From JAANXG01 sp034520625 (lineage in GTDB: Bacteria > Pseudomonadota > Gammaproteobacteria > Arenicellales > JAANXG01), in assembly GCA_034520625.1 (NCBI GenBank), contig JAXHNI010000011.1, positions 62,001 through 126,000 on the forward strand: a stretch of 64,000 bases of DNA, written 5' to 3'. The notes beneath the pieces were generated by a model that ran no database searches, was not told the DNA's origin, and saw only the letters and a list, made by a program, of their open reading frames with translations. Of this stretch, positions 1 to 8,896 are shown piece after piece. Every line of letters starts with the position of its first letter. Within the stretch, counting starts at the first letter, position 1. The position numbers and the translations under genes were made by a program.

Positions 1-44
1 CGGTGTCGTCGAATCCGGAAACAGTCGGTATTGTACTGAAAAAA

Positions 45-866
45 ATGGTTGATCGTTACGTCTTTGCTGTATCGGATCGCACCGGCATTACCGCCGAGAG
101 CCTCGGGGTGAGTCTCCTGTGTCATTTTCCGAGCCTCCGGTTCAAGACCGTGGCGCTTCCCTTCGTGGATACGCCGGAAAAGGCGCGGGACGCGGCGCGG
201 CGAATCAGTGAAGTTGCGGAGAGCAACGGCGGCCCGCCGCTGATCTTTGCCACCCTGGCGGATGACGAGATCCGGAAGATCATCGCCTCGAGCAACGGGG
301 TGCTGTTCGATCTCTTCGATCACTTCCTGGCACCCCTGGAAAAGGAGCTGGGGGTGGCTTCGGAGCACAGCGTCGGCAGCTCCCACGGGGTGCTGAACCC
401 GAACAAGTACACGGCGCGGATCAGCGCCCTGAACTACACTATGCGCACGGACGACGGCATGAACGCGAGCCACTACGAGCATGCCGAGCTGGTGGTCATC
501 GGCGTGTCCCGTACGGCCAAGACGCCCACTTCCCTGTATCTGGCACTGCACTACGGGGTGTCAACGGCCAATTTCCCGCTGCTGGAAGAGGATCTTGAAA
601 GGGCGCGCCTTCCGGATAAAATCATCCGCCATCGGAAGAAGCTGTTCGGGCTGACGATCGACCCCGCGCTCCTGCAGCAGATCCGGCAGGCGCGCTACGA
701 CAAGGGCCGCTACGCCCAGCTGCGCCAGTGCCAGTACGAGGTGTCGCAGGCGGAGGCGCTGTACCGCCGAGAGCGCATACCGTATGTCGATACCTCGGCC
801 AAGTCCGTCGAGGAGATCGCTACCACGATCATGCACAAAATCAACCTGAATCGCGAGCTGATGTGA
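45..866 (+). CDS. ppsR: PEP synthase regulatory protein (bifunctional kinase/pyrophosphorylase)
   Basis: This gene encodes a DUF299-family protein of about 273 residues. Such proteins inactivate PEP synthase by ADP-dependent phosphorylation of a threonine and reactivate it by Pi-dependent dephosphorylation, controlling gluconeogenic flux in the cytoplasm. The N-terminus reads MVDRYVFAVSDRTGITAE, the family's usual beginning. A P-loop-like GVSRTAKTPTSLYLA motif lies at about residues 153-167. I chose the ATG at 45 because it matches the family start; a GTG at 3 in the same frame would add 14 residues. The upstream region, and any ppsA partner, lies outside the window. The next gene starts 5 bases after the stop, suggesting one transcript. 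The family call is secure from length and motifs. Confidence 0.93.
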   Translation: MVDRYVFAVSDRTGITAESLGVSLLCHFPSLRFKTVALPFVDTPEKARDAARRISEVAESNGGPPLIFATLADDEIRKIIASSNGVLFDLFDHFLAPLEKELGVASEHSVGSSHGVLNPNKYTARISALNYTMRTDDGMNASHYEHAELVVIGVSRTAKTPTSLYLALHYGVSTANFPLLEEDLERARLPDKIIRHRKKLFGLTIDPALLQQIRQARYDKGRYAQLRQCQYEVSQAEALYRRERIPYVDTSAKSVEEIATTIMHKINLNRELM

Positions 867-870
867 ACCG

Positions 871-1377
871 ATGCCGATCTACGAGTTCTACTGTCCCGAT
901 TGCCACACGATATACAGCTTCTATTCCCGCCGCATCAATACGGACGGTACCCCGGCCTGCCCGGGCGACGGCGGCCGCGATCATCGACTGGCCCGCCAGG
1001 TATCCCTGTTTGCGATCTCCAAGGGGCGCGGGGAAGACGACGACGGCGACATGCTCGACAATATCGACGAAAGCCGTCTCGAGCAGGCGATGATGTCGAT
1101 GTCAGGGGAAATGGAGAACATGGACGAGAACGATCCGCGCCAGGCGGCGAGGATGATGCGCCGGCTCTTCGACTCCACGGGACTGCGACTCAGCGGCGGC
1201 ATGGAGGAGGCGATCAGCCGGATGGAGGCGGGGGAGGATGCCGAGCAGATCGAGGCCGACATGGGCGACCTGCTGGAGGAGGAAGAGCCGTTCGCGATGA
1301 AGCCGCGCAAGCTGCTCAACGACCTGCGGCGCCAGTATCTGCCGCCCAGGGTGGACGACACGCTCTACGAAATGTGA
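871..1377 (+). CDS. FmdB-type zinc-ribbon protein with acidic C-terminal extension
   Basis: This 168-residue protein begins with the FmdB/regulatory zinc-ribbon signature (MPIYEFYCPDC), with Cys8 and Cys11 forming the first knuckle. The second knuckle appears incomplete: Cys30 is followed by PGDGG instead of a second CxxC cysteine, so any metal site would need another ligand such as His38. The remaining ~120 residues are rich in Asp, Glu and Met and probably helical, and are longer than in minimal FmdB proteins. It sits 5 bases after ppsR and is probably cotranscribed. FmdB proteins are poorly characterised and were named as putative regulators of formamidase and amidase genes. No function is assigned beyond the family. 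Confidence 0.75.
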   Translation: MPIYEFYCPDCHTIYSFYSRRINTDGTPACPGDGGRDHRLARQVSLFAISKGRGEDDDGDMLDNIDESRLEQAMMSMSGEMENMDENDPRQAARMMRRLFDSTGLRLSGGMEEAISRMEAGEDAEQIEADMGDLLEEEEPFAMKPRKLLNDLRRQYLPPRVDDTLYEM

Positions 1378-1434
1378 TCCGGGTCGAGGGCCGCTGCGCC
1401 CGGGGGCGGGCTGCGGTTCACCGGTCTGCCGGGC

Positions 1435-1665
1435 TCATCGCGTCAATTTGAGCCACTCCAGGGCGCCTGCGACGACGGTGACGAGGGTCACCGAGGGCAG
1501 CCATCGAGACCAGGCCGCCGGCGCCGCGCCGCCGGACCGCTCGACCCCCTCGTCCACGGTGCAGGTTTCGTACGTATCCGACATGAGCGGCTCGATGGCG
1601 CCCGCCTGGCGGCGCGGCACCACGCCCACCGGTGTACGCGTCTGATTCTGGTTCTGTTTGCGCAT
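1435..1665 (-). CDS. small single-span membrane protein, unknown function
   Basis: This is a 76-residue protein on the minus strand, read from an ATG at 1665. A strong Shine-Dalgarno (GGGGAGGAT) lies a few bases upstream and decides this start over longer in-frame alternatives. The N-terminal half is polar and begins MRKQNQNQTRTPVGVV. A hydrophobic stretch near the C-terminus (LPSVTLVTVVAGALEW) could be one membrane span. I recognise no family. It lies between fmdB-like and prfC and is transcribed away from prfC. The good ribosome-binding site is the main support. Confidence 0.5.
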   Translation of the reverse strand: MRKQNQNQTRTPVGVVPRRQAGAIEPLMSDTYETCTVDEGVERSGGAAPAAWSRWLPSVTLVTVVAGALEWLKLTR

Positions 1666-1835
1666 ATTTGGATCCTCCCCTTGAATACTTATAGAAAAAT
1701 TCCATTGGATTGGAAAGGGGCGAATCATGGCGATTTCGTGGTTTCGGCGGCAACGGCCCCGGTTTCATCGGTTGCGCAGTCCGCTATAATCCGCCGCCCC
1801 GCGCCCCGTTTCACGCAGGTTTTCGCAGGTTTTCT

Positions 1836-3413
1836 ATGACAGATATTCGCGGCCAGGTGGCCAAACGCCGGACTTTCGCCATCATCTCGCACCCCGACGC
1901 GGGCAAGACCACCCTGACGGAGCGGCTGCTGCTGAGCGGGGGCGCGATTCAGCTCGCCGGCACCGTGAAGGCGCGCAAGGCCGGTCGCTACGCCACCTCG
2001 GACTGGATGGAGCTGGAGAAGCAGCGGGGGATCTCGGTGACATCCTCGGTGATGCAGTTCGAGCACGGCGGCCGGGTCGTCAACCTCCTGGACACCCCGG
2101 GGCACGCGGATTTCTCGGAGGACACCTACCGGACGCTTACGGCGGTGGATTCCTGCCTCATGGTGATCGATTCGGCCAAGGGCGTGGAGGGGCGGACCAT
2201 CAAGCTGATGGATGTGTGCCGGCTCCGGGATACGCCCATCATGACCTTTGTGAACAAGATGGACCGCGAGGGCCGGGAGCCCGTGGAGCTCATGGACGAA
2301 GTGGAGTCGGTTTTGAACATCGAGTGCGCGCCGCTGACCTGGCCGGTGGGGTCCGGCAAGGGTTTCCGGGGCGTGTATCGTCTGTATGACGACAGTGTCC
2401 ACCTCATCGGCGGCCGCCCCGGCAATCCGGCGCGGGACACCCGCATCGAAGGACTGGCCAGCGACGAGTTCAGCGCCGCACTGGGCGACGACGCCGATCG
2501 CCTGCGGGAGGAGATCGAGCTGGTCCGGGGCGCCAGCCACGAGTTCGATGCCGAACGCTATCTCCAGGGCCGGCAGACTCCGGTGTTTTTCGGCTCGGCG
2601 CTCAACGACTGGGGCGTGGCCGAGCTGCTCGACAATTTCGTGCACTACGCTCCGGCGCCGCAGCCGCGCGAGGCGCTGGAGCGGGTGGTGAATCCGGAGG
2701 AGTCGAAGTTCACCGGTGTTGTTTTCAAGATCCAGGCCAACATGGACCCGGCCCATCATGACCGGATCGCCTTCCTCAGGGTGAACTCGGGTCGGTTCAA
2801 CAAGGGCATGAAACTCCGCCACGTGCGCATCGGCAAGGACATCACGATCAACAACGCCATCACCTTCATGGCGTCTCGCCGGGAGCAGGTCGATGATGCC
2901 TACGCCGGGGATATCATCGGCCTTCACAACCATGGCACGATTCAGATCGGCGACACCTTCACGGAGGGTGAAAGCCTGAAGTTCAGCGGTATTCCGAACT
3001 TCGCCCCGGAGCTGTTCCGCCGGGTGCAGCTCCGCGACCCGCTGCGCGCCAAGGCGCTTCAGAAGGGCCTGATCCAGCTCAGCGAGGAAGGGGCGACCCA
3101 GGTGTTCAAGCCCCTGAACAACAACGATCTCATTCTGGGCGCCGTAGGCACCCTGCAGTTCGACGTAGTGGCGCACCGCCTGAAGAACGAATACAACGTC
3201 GACGCATCGTTCGAGGCCGTGCCGGTCTCCACGGCTCGCTGGGTGTCCTGTCCCGACGCCAGGACGGAGCAGGAGTTCCGGAGGAAAGCCTCGGACAACC
3301 TGGCGATGGACGGCTCCGGCAGCCTGACATATATCGCGCCCAACAAGGTAAACTTGCAGCTCACCCAGGAAAGGTGGCCCGATGTCGAGTTCCGGGCGAC
3401 CCGGGAAGTGTGA
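1836..3413 (+). CDS. prfC: Peptide chain release factor 3 (RF3)
   Basis: This encodes a 525-residue translational GTPase that removes RF1/RF2 from the ribosome after peptide release. G1 is SHPDAGKTT at residues 18-26, G3 is DTPGHADFSED near residue 86 and G4 is NKMDR near residue 140. An EF-Tu-like domain 2 and the RF3-specific C-terminal domain follow. The length matches the ~529 residues of the E. coli protein. The ATG at 1836 gives the canonical MTDIRGQVAKRRTFAIISHP start; the open frame extends upstream but without family similarity. It appears to stand alone, with no close gene in the same direction. Confidence 0.97.
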   Translation: MTDIRGQVAKRRTFAIISHPDAGKTTLTERLLLSGGAIQLAGTVKARKAGRYATSDWMELEKQRGISVTSSVMQFEHGGRVVNLLDTPGHADFSEDTYRTLTAVDSCLMVIDSAKGVEGRTIKLMDVCRLRDTPIMTFVNKMDREGREPVELMDEVESVLNIECAPLTWPVGSGKGFRGVYRLYDDSVHLIGGRPGNPARDTRIEGLASDEFSAALGDDADRLREEIELVRGASHEFDAERYLQGRQTPVFFGSALNDWGVAELLDNFVHYAPAPQPREALERVVNPEESKFTGVVFKIQANMDPAHHDRIAFLRVNSGRFNKGMKLRHVRIGKDITINNAITFMASRREQVDDAYAGDIIGLHNHGTIQIGDTFTEGESLKFSGIPNFAPELFRRVQLRDPLRAKALQKGLIQLSEEGATQVFKPLNNNDLILGAVGTLQFDVVAHRLKNEYNVDASFEAVPVSTARWVSCPDARTEQEFRRKASDNLAMDGSGSLTYIAPNKVNLQLTQERWPDVEFRATREV

Positions 3414-3539
3414 GCGGTCCGGCTCAGTATCCGCCGGCCGGTGCATTGATTTCGGTCAATTTACAAAACCATGCATCGGGCTTATGTTCACCGTACCAAA
3501 TTTCGAATTCCAGGAAAACTAACCTCGAGGTCATCAACA

Positions 3540-3857
3540 ATGCGAAACGCATTCATCGTCAGTTCAGCTCTATGCGCCATTCTCGCCGCCGGCCCGGCCG
3601 CCGCGGCGGATGGCAAGGCCGTCTACGACCAGGCCTGTATGGCTTGCCATGCCCAGGGAGTCGCCGGCGCACCCAAGCAGGGAGATGCCGAAGCCTGGGA
3701 AGACAGGATTGCGAAAGGCATGGATACGCTGTACGAAAACTCCATCAACGGCTTCCAGGGCGACGCCGGCATGATGCCGCCGAAAGGCGGATTCGCTAAT
3801 CTCAGCGATGAAGAGGTCAAGGCCGCCGTGGATTACATGGTGGAACAGTCCCAGTAG
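3540..3857 (+). CDS. Cytochrome c5-type class I cytochrome c, periplasmic
   Basis: This is a 105-residue secreted mono-heme cytochrome. The N-terminus MRNAFIVSSALCAILAAG followed by PAAAA is a Sec signal peptide with cleavage near residue 22-23. The heme motif CMACH is at residues 33-37. A distal Met ligand lies in the MMPPKGG segment (Met78 or Met79). Length and spacing fit the cytochrome c5/CccA family of periplasmic electron carriers feeding terminal oxidases or other respiratory acceptors. The ATG at 3540 places the signal peptide at the N-terminus. It is preceded by 126 bases of noncoding DNA and followed by gluQ. Confidence 0.9.
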   Translation: MRNAFIVSSALCAILAAGPAAAADGKAVYDQACMACHAQGVAGAPKQGDAEAWEDRIAKGMDTLYENSINGFQGDAGMMPPKGGFANLSDEEVKAAVDYMVEQSQ

Positions 3858-3970
3858 GCGTTCCGATTCGAAACAGCGTGTAGGTCGGGCGCCAGCCCGA
3901 CATTTGTTTCCAGTCGTGGAAACGGGACTATGCCGGTCCCCGTTCCCGGTCCGGGCGCAGCCGGTGAGCC

Positions 3971-4951
3971 GTGCCTGAGCTTTTCGACGAGATGTTGGAA
4001 CGCGCCGTCACCGTACGCCGCGGCGTGGCATGCGGGCGCTACGCACCCAGTCCCACCGGGGCGCTTCATCTCGGCAATCTCAGGACCGCCCTGGTGGCCT
4101 GGCTGCAGGTCCGCGTCGCCGGGGGCGTGTTCGTTCTGCGCATGGAGGACCTCGATACAACCCGCAACCGGAAGGGTTGCACGGAGGGTATCCTCCGGGA
4201 CCTGCGGCGGATAGGTCTCGACTGGGACGAAGGCCCCGACGTGGGCGGCCCGCTGGGTCCCTACTCGCAATCGGGAAGGCACCATTGCTACCGGGCGGCG
4301 TTCGAGCGCCTGGACGCTGGAGGCCGGATTTTCCCGTGCTTCTGTTCGAGAAAGGATATCCGGGAGGCGGCGAGTGCACCCCACGGCGCCGCCGTCGTCT
4401 ATCCGGGGACCTGCCGTCACGCCCGCTCCGGCGGACAGCGCACCCCGGAGGATGCAGGTCCGGCGCCGGCCTGGCGCTTCACGGTCGGGGAAGAATTGGT
4501 CCGGTTCCACGACTGCCTGCAGGGCATTTACCGCCAGCACCTCGGCCGGGAAGTGGGGGACTTCGTCATCAAACGGCGGGATGAAATATTCGCCTACCAG
4601 CTCGCGGTTGTCGTGGACGATGCCCTGATGGGCGTGACGGACGTGGTGCGGGGCGGGGACCTTGCCGACTCCACCCCTCGCCAGATTGCGCTCCAGGATG
4701 CGCTGGGGCTGCCGACGCCGCGGTATTGGCACGTCCCGCTTTTGTGTGACGAGCACGGAGAGCGAATGAGCAAGCGCAACGCCGCCGCATCGCTGGATGA
4801 GTACTGTGCTGCAGGGGGCACTCCGGAGTCCCTGGTGGGGCGATTCGCCCGGGAGCTGTCACTGCGAGATTCCGCGGAGCCGCTGAGCGCCGCGGAGCTC
4901 CTGAGCGGCCTGGAGACGTCGGATCTGCTCCGGTGCGCCTCGGTGGGGTGA
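3971..4951 (+). CDS. gluQ: Glutamyl-Q tRNA(Asp) synthetase
   Basis: This 326-residue paralogue of the glutamyl-tRNA synthetase catalytic core attaches glutamate to queuosine 34 of tRNA-Asp. The HIGH-like motif is HLGN at residues 33-36 and the KMSKS-like motif is RMSKRN near residue 261. A zinc site is visible as Cys123-x-Cys125, Tyr144 and Cys148. The anticodon-binding domain of true GluRS is absent, as expected for the YadB/GluQ family. The start is a GTG at 3971; about 20 residues precede the family's conserved RYAPSPTG motif, so a later start is possible. Confidence 0.92.
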   Translation: MPELFDEMLERAVTVRRGVACGRYAPSPTGALHLGNLRTALVAWLQVRVAGGVFVLRMEDLDTTRNRKGCTEGILRDLRRIGLDWDEGPDVGGPLGPYSQSGRHHCYRAAFERLDAGGRIFPCFCSRKDIREAASAPHGAAVVYPGTCRHARSGGQRTPEDAGPAPAWRFTVGEELVRFHDCLQGIYRQHLGREVGDFVIKRRDEIFAYQLAVVVDDALMGVTDVVRGGDLADSTPRQIALQDALGLPTPRYWHVPLLCDEHGERMSKRNAAASLDEYCAAGGTPESLVGRFARELSLRDSAEPLSAAELLSGLETSDLLRCASVG

Positions 4952-5061
4952 ACTCGCCCGGGTCGTGACGCCGCCGGCCACCGTTCACCAAATCCAACGG
5001 AGAATGAACCATCCAGCGGCTCGCAGGCGCTGGCCGGCTTTGAGAATAGGTGCCAGGGTTT

Positions 5062-5173
5062 GGGCCGGCGCCGGGGGCGGTCCCCCAGGGCCGCTGTGAA
5101 TACATCCCTGTACGCTCTCGCTCAAACATCCCTGTTTTCGAGAGCCCTGGGGGACCGCCCCCAGCACCGGCCC
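5062..5173 (+). repeat. Dispersed hairpin element, copy A
   Basis: This is an imperfect palindrome of about 112 bp. Outer GC-rich arms close on the inner stem CCCCCAGGGC/GCCCTGGGGG. The loop carries the segment GAATACATCCNTGTACGCTC followed by CTCAAACATCCCTGTTTTCG, shared by all six copies. This copy lies in the 475-base convergent gap between gluQ and the aminopeptidase gene and could terminate both transcripts. The rest of the gap shows no gene. Confidence 0.85.
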
Positions 5174-5426
5174 GAACGGAGGAGGGTGCTGGCCCGCATA
5201 TTGCCCCCAGAGAACCTCTGGTCATTCGGACACTTCGTCATTGCGAGCGTCGCGAAGCAATCCAATTTACTGGCCAATCAATGGTTCCGGATTTTCTGAC
5301 GCCTCGCGCGGGACCGGCTTTCCCGGGAGCAGTCGTACCGGGCGCCGGGCAAGCAGTGTGCCGGGGACTGTTATCTCTGGATTGCTTCGTCGCTCTGCTC
5401 CGCGCGCCACGCGAATCAGAACTTCC

Positions 5427-6653
5427 CTAGAACGCCTCCCGGGCCTGCAGGTTCCGGGTGTCGAAAAATTCCCGCAGGGCCCGGTACAGGTACTCCGGGT
5501 CGCGGGCGCCGCAAGTCTCCCGAATGGAGTGCATGGCGAGCTGCGGGATCCCGACGTCGATGGTCTTGACCCCGATCTCGCCGGCGGTGATGGGTCCGAT
5601 GGTGGTGCCGCAGCCCATGTCGGCGCGGGAGGCGAAGTTCTGTACCGGAATGTCCGCCCGCTGGCACAGCGCCGTGAACAGGGCGCCCGTTTCGCTGTTG
5701 GTGGCGTATCGCTGGTTGTGGTTGGTCTTGATCACCGGCCCGGCGTTCAGAAGCGGGTCGTGGTTCTCGTCGTGCCGGTCGGTATAGTTCGGGTGCAGGC
5801 CGTGGGCGTTGTCGGCGGACACCAGCAGTGACCGGTCCATGGCGGCGGTCATGGAGGTGCGGTTTCCCAGCCAGCGGTTGATGACGTCGCGCAGGAAGGG
5901 TCCATCGGCGCCGGCGGCGGACTGGCTGCCGACCTCTTCGTGGTCGTTGCACACGAGTAGGGTGGGCAACTTGTGGTGGTGGTCGATCAGGGCGCGCATT
6001 CCGATGTAGCAGCTCGCCAGGTTGTCCAGCCGCGCGCCGGCGACGAATTCCCCGTTGATGCCGACCCGCGCCGGCGGCTGGGTGTCGTAGAGACTCAGCT
6101 CGAAGCCGAGGACCATGGCGTCCGCGTGCTCGGGATCCCTGCGGGCCAGCTCCGTGGCCAGCACCGCGCGGAATTCCGGGTGCTTCTCGGCGGTCCGGAA
6201 CAGGATGGGCACGGTGTGTGTCTGGGGGTTGATCGAGCGGTTGTTGTTGGCGTCCCGGTCCAGGTGGATGGCCAGGCTTGGGATCACCGCCACCGGCCGC
6301 TGGAAATCCACCAGCCGGTGAATCAATGACTGGTCGGGAGTCTGCAGGGTGACCCGGCCGGCAATGGAAAGATCCCGATCGAACCAGGGATTCAACAGCA
6401 CGCCGCCGTAGACCTCCGCGAGCAGCTGGAAGTAGCCTTTTTTAACGCGCTCCGGCTGCGGCTTGATCTTCAGGCAGGGACTGTCGGTGTGCGCGCCCAC
6501 CATGCGGATACCCTGGCCAGGATCTCCGGTGTTGCAGAATGCCACGATGGAGGAGCCGTTGCGTACCACGTAATAGCGCTGGTTCTCCGTGAGCTTCCAG
6601 TTTTCCTGCTCGCGCAGACGTATGAACCCGGCGGCCTCGAGACGCCCGGCCAT
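5427..6653 (-). CDS. apeB: M18-family aminopeptidase (ApeB-like), possible frameshift at N-terminus
   Basis: This is a cytoplasmic dinuclear-zinc aminopeptidase of the M18 (aspartyl aminopeptidase) family. Metal-site motifs are visible: GAHTDSPCLKIKP, DNLASC, DHEEVGSQSAAGADGPF, SADNAHGLHPNY and DMGCGTTIGPITA. From the ATG at 6653 the product is 408 residues and lacks about 25 N-terminal residues. The missing segment is encoded just upstream: the same frame continues back as FIEFLGASPTPFHAVAN before a stop. A GTG at 6732 with VTADPFIDDF lies in the next frame. Removing one base near 6702 joins them into a typical M18 N-terminus ending at 6732. This is either a sequencing error or a real truncation. 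Confidence 0.9.
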   Translation of the reverse strand: MAGRLEAAGFIRLREQENWKLTENQRYYVVRNGSSIVAFCNTGDPGQGIRMVGAHTDSPCLKIKPQPERVKKGYFQLLAEVYGGVLLNPWFDRDLSIAGRVTLQTPDQSLIHRLVDFQRPVAVIPSLAIHLDRDANNNRSINPQTHTVPILFRTAEKHPEFRAVLATELARRDPEHADAMVLGFELSLYDTQPPARVGINGEFVAGARLDNLASCYIGMRALIDHHHKLPTLLVCNDHEEVGSQSAAGADGPFLRDVINRWLGNRTSMTAAMDRSLLVSADNAHGLHPNYTDRHDENHDPLLNAGPVIKTNHNQRYATNSETGALFTALCQRADIPVQNFASRADMGCGTTIGPITAGEIGVKTIDVGIPQLAMHSIRETCGARDPEYLYRALREFFDTRNLQAREAF

Positions 6654-6884
6654 GTTCGCGACGGCGTGGAACGGCGTGGGGGAGGCCCCCAGGAATTCGA
6701 TGAAAGTCGTCGATGAAGGGGTCGGCTGTCACGGTGGTGGGTCGGTCGGGAAATGGAATTTCCCGAATACTAACCGCAACGCGGTCAAAGCCAAACCGGC
6801 AATTTTTCGATCTGGTACAACCCATCTCCTATGTGTCACCGCTCAGAGGCCCATGGCCCGGTTTGAGAGCAGGCGTAGGAGTAT

Positions 6885-6996
6885 GGGCCGGTGCGGGGGG
6901 CAATCCCCCAGGGCCGCTGTGAATACTTCCGTGTACGCTCTCGCTCAAACATCCCTGTTTTCGAGAGCCCTGGGGGATCGCCCCCCGCACCGGCCC
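6885..6996 (+). repeat. Dispersed hairpin element, copy B
   Basis: This is the second copy of the ~110 bp palindromic element, with arms GGGCCGGTGCGGGGGGC and its partner closing on CCCCCAGGGC/GCCCTGGGGG. Its loop has GAATACTTCC instead of the usual GAATACATCC. It lies in the 484-base divergent gap between the aminopeptidase and the vWA gene. Here it cannot act as a 3' terminator for either neighbour. No other feature is seen in the gap. Confidence 0.85.
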
Positions 6997-7216
6997 CGCC
7001 GCCGATCGTGCGGGCCTTCTAATGCTCCTTTCTGTGAGAGTGCTCCTGGTAAGCGTTCTGGCTATTTACCGCCGAGTGCGCCCGCCTCTGGAACGGGAAC
7101 ACCCTGACCATCATCGATTTCACAGTCCGGCACCTGCAAGCCGGTAATGAGTCCGGACGGGTCGCTGCGGTATAGTCGGGAGTTCAGGCTCGACGCAGCG
7201 CAACCTTTCCTTAACC

Positions 7217-7930
7217 ATGGCCGACGACGACAACCTGCCCGCCAGATCCTCCAGCCGGGACATCCGGGCGTTCGTGGACAAGTCCAAGCAGGTGCCCGCC
7301 AGGACGGGCCCCGGCCCCCGCGGCCGGCTGATCTTCGCCCTGGACGCCACCGCCAGCCGGCAACCCACGTGGGACCGGGCCTGCGGGATACAGGGCGACA
7401 TGTTCCGCGCCGCGGACAACCTCGGCGGCCTGGCGGTCCAGTTGTGCTTTTACCGGGGCATGGGCGAATTCAGCGCCAGCCCGTGGTATACGGTTTCCGA
7501 CGACGTGGTTCAGCGCATGACGTCGGTATTCTGCCTGGGCGGCCTCACCCAGATCGGCAAGGTGCTCCGACATACGTTGAAGGAAGCGAAAAAGTCGAAG
7601 ATCAATGCGCTGGTGTTCATCGGCGACTGCGTCGAGGAGGATCCCGATCAGCTCGCACACCTCGCCGGCCAGATTGGCATACTCGGCGTACCGGTTTTCC
7701 TGTTTCATGAAGGCAACGATCCGAACACTATCCGGGTTTTCAGGCAGATTGCGCAGCTTACACGCGGTGCGGCCTGCCCCTTCGATCACGCCAGCGCCGG
7801 GCAGCTCCGGGACCTGCTGAGCGCCGTCGCGGTCTACGCTTCCGGCGGACGGCGGGCGCTTGAAAAATTCAGCGAAGGTCGGCACGCCTCGGTCAAGCAG
7901 CTTACGCGTCAGCTGGATCCGGATCGCTGA
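7217..7930 (+). CDS. von Willebrand factor A-domain protein, cytoplasmic
   Basis: This 237-residue protein has a single vWA-like fold. MIDAS metal-site residues are visible: DATAS (Asp43, Thr45, Ser47) after the first strand LIFALD, the Thr of GGLTQIG, and the Asp of IGDCVEED. There is no signal peptide. It is followed 3 bases later by a membrane-anchored DnaJ-domain gene. A vWA-DnaJ pairing recurs in proteobacteria but I know of no defined function. The ATG at 7217 precedes the charged MADDDNLP segment and is the first plausible start. Confidence 0.75.
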   Translation: MADDDNLPARSSSRDIRAFVDKSKQVPARTGPGPRGRLIFALDATASRQPTWDRACGIQGDMFRAADNLGGLAVQLCFYRGMGEFSASPWYTVSDDVVQRMTSVFCLGGLTQIGKVLRHTLKEAKKSKINALVFIGDCVEEDPDQLAHLAGQIGILGVPVFLFHEGNDPNTIRVFRQIAQLTRGAACPFDHASAGQLRDLLSAVAVYASGGRRALEKFSEGRHASVKQLTRQLDPDR

Positions 7931-7933
7931 TAC

Positions 7934-8683
7934 ATGACGCGCCTGCTCCTGCTTTTCATCGCGGTCGTTGCGGCCGTCGTGTTCGTCCACTGGCTGATGA
8001 ACGAGGATCCAAAGCTCGTCGCCGCCAAGCTGCGTCGCGGCGCTCTGTGGGCCGGGGCCGGGGTGCTGGTTCTGCTGGCGGTTACCGGGCGCCTGCACTG
8101 GCTGTTCGCCGTGCTGGGAGCGGCGGCGCCGTTTGTGGCCCGCCTGCTTTCGCTGCTGCGGTTCGCTCCGCTGTTCAGCCAGCTTTACTCGCACTACCAG
8201 AACACCCAGAGCGCGAAGGCCGCCGGACTGGGGAACAATCCCGGTGGCCCGGATACGTCCTACGTACGCTCCAAGTTTCTCCATATGACGCTGGATCACG
8301 ACAGCGGTGAAATGGACGGCGAAATCCTGCAGGGTGATTTTCAGGGGCAGCGCCTGTCCCAGCTGCCGGTCGGCGATCTCCTGGCACTACTGGACGACTA
8401 CCGGACGGAGGACCAGGATTCGGCGGCGCTGCTGCAGGCGTATCTCGATCGCTACCACGCCGGCTGGGAACAGCAGGGGAGCCAGGAGCGGCAGGATGCG
8501 GATCCCGGCGGCGGGCCGATGAGCCGGGAGGAGGCCGGCCAGATTCTCGGTATCGACCCGGATGCCACGAAGGAGGAGATCATCGCCGCGCATCGGCGGC
8601 TGATGCAGAAGCTGCATCCCGACCGCGGCGGCTCCGATTATCTCGCGGCCAAGATCAACCAGGCCAAGGATCTGCTGTTGTAG
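7934..8683 (+). CDS. Membrane-anchored DnaJ-domain protein
   Basis: This 249-residue protein has an N-terminal hydrophobic span (residues 1-20), a second hydrophobic region around residues 38-75, a soluble linker and a C-terminal J domain. The HPD triad at about residue 228 (LHPDRGGSDYLAAKIN) is what stimulates Hsp70 ATPase, so it should recruit DnaK to the inner membrane. The layout resembles TIM14/DjlC-like proteins with the J domain at the extreme C-terminus. The start is 3 bases after the vWA stop, implying translational coupling. The stop codon overlaps the following REP palindrome. Confidence 0.85.
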   Translation: MTRLLLLFIAVVAAVVFVHWLMNEDPKLVAAKLRRGALWAGAGVLVLLAVTGRLHWLFAVLGAAAPFVARLLSLLRFAPLFSQLYSHYQNTQSAKAAGLGNNPGGPDTSYVRSKFLHMTLDHDSGEMDGEILQGDFQGQRLSQLPVGDLLALLDDYRTEDQDSAALLQAYLDRYHAGWEQQGSQERQDADPGGGPMSREEAGQILGIDPDATKEEIIAAHRRLMQKLHPDRGGSDYLAAKINQAKDLLL

Positions 8684-8750
8684 GAGGCGAGCCCCCTCGC
8701 CGATTGCGGCGTAGACCGAAGGAATATCGGCCAGGGGGCTCGCCTCCTAC
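8680..8750. repeat. REP-type palindrome, copy 1
   Basis: Arms GTAGGAGGCGAGCCCCCTCG and its near-perfect reverse complement (8726-8750) are separated by about 21 bases. The element begins at the stop codon of the DnaJ-domain gene and resembles the GTAGGAG class of gammaproteobacterial REP sequences. A second copy is at 40093-40163, and a lone arm starts near 8775. Confidence 0.85.
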
Positions 8751-8896
8751 GGTGGGGGACGGTAACCCCCTCTTGTAGGAGTATGTCTCCGGGTAATCTT
8801 GCCTTTTGTAGCCGTGGCTCGGTTTGAGAATCGGTGAAGGGGAATGAGCCAGTGCCGGGGTGGGTTGGAACGCAGCCCCGGCTCACGGCTGAGCGG

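Noticed and set aside
1725..3446. Long open frame on the minus strand over prfC
   Set aside because: It is antisense to a clear RF3 gene and results from high-GC codon bias; no family features.
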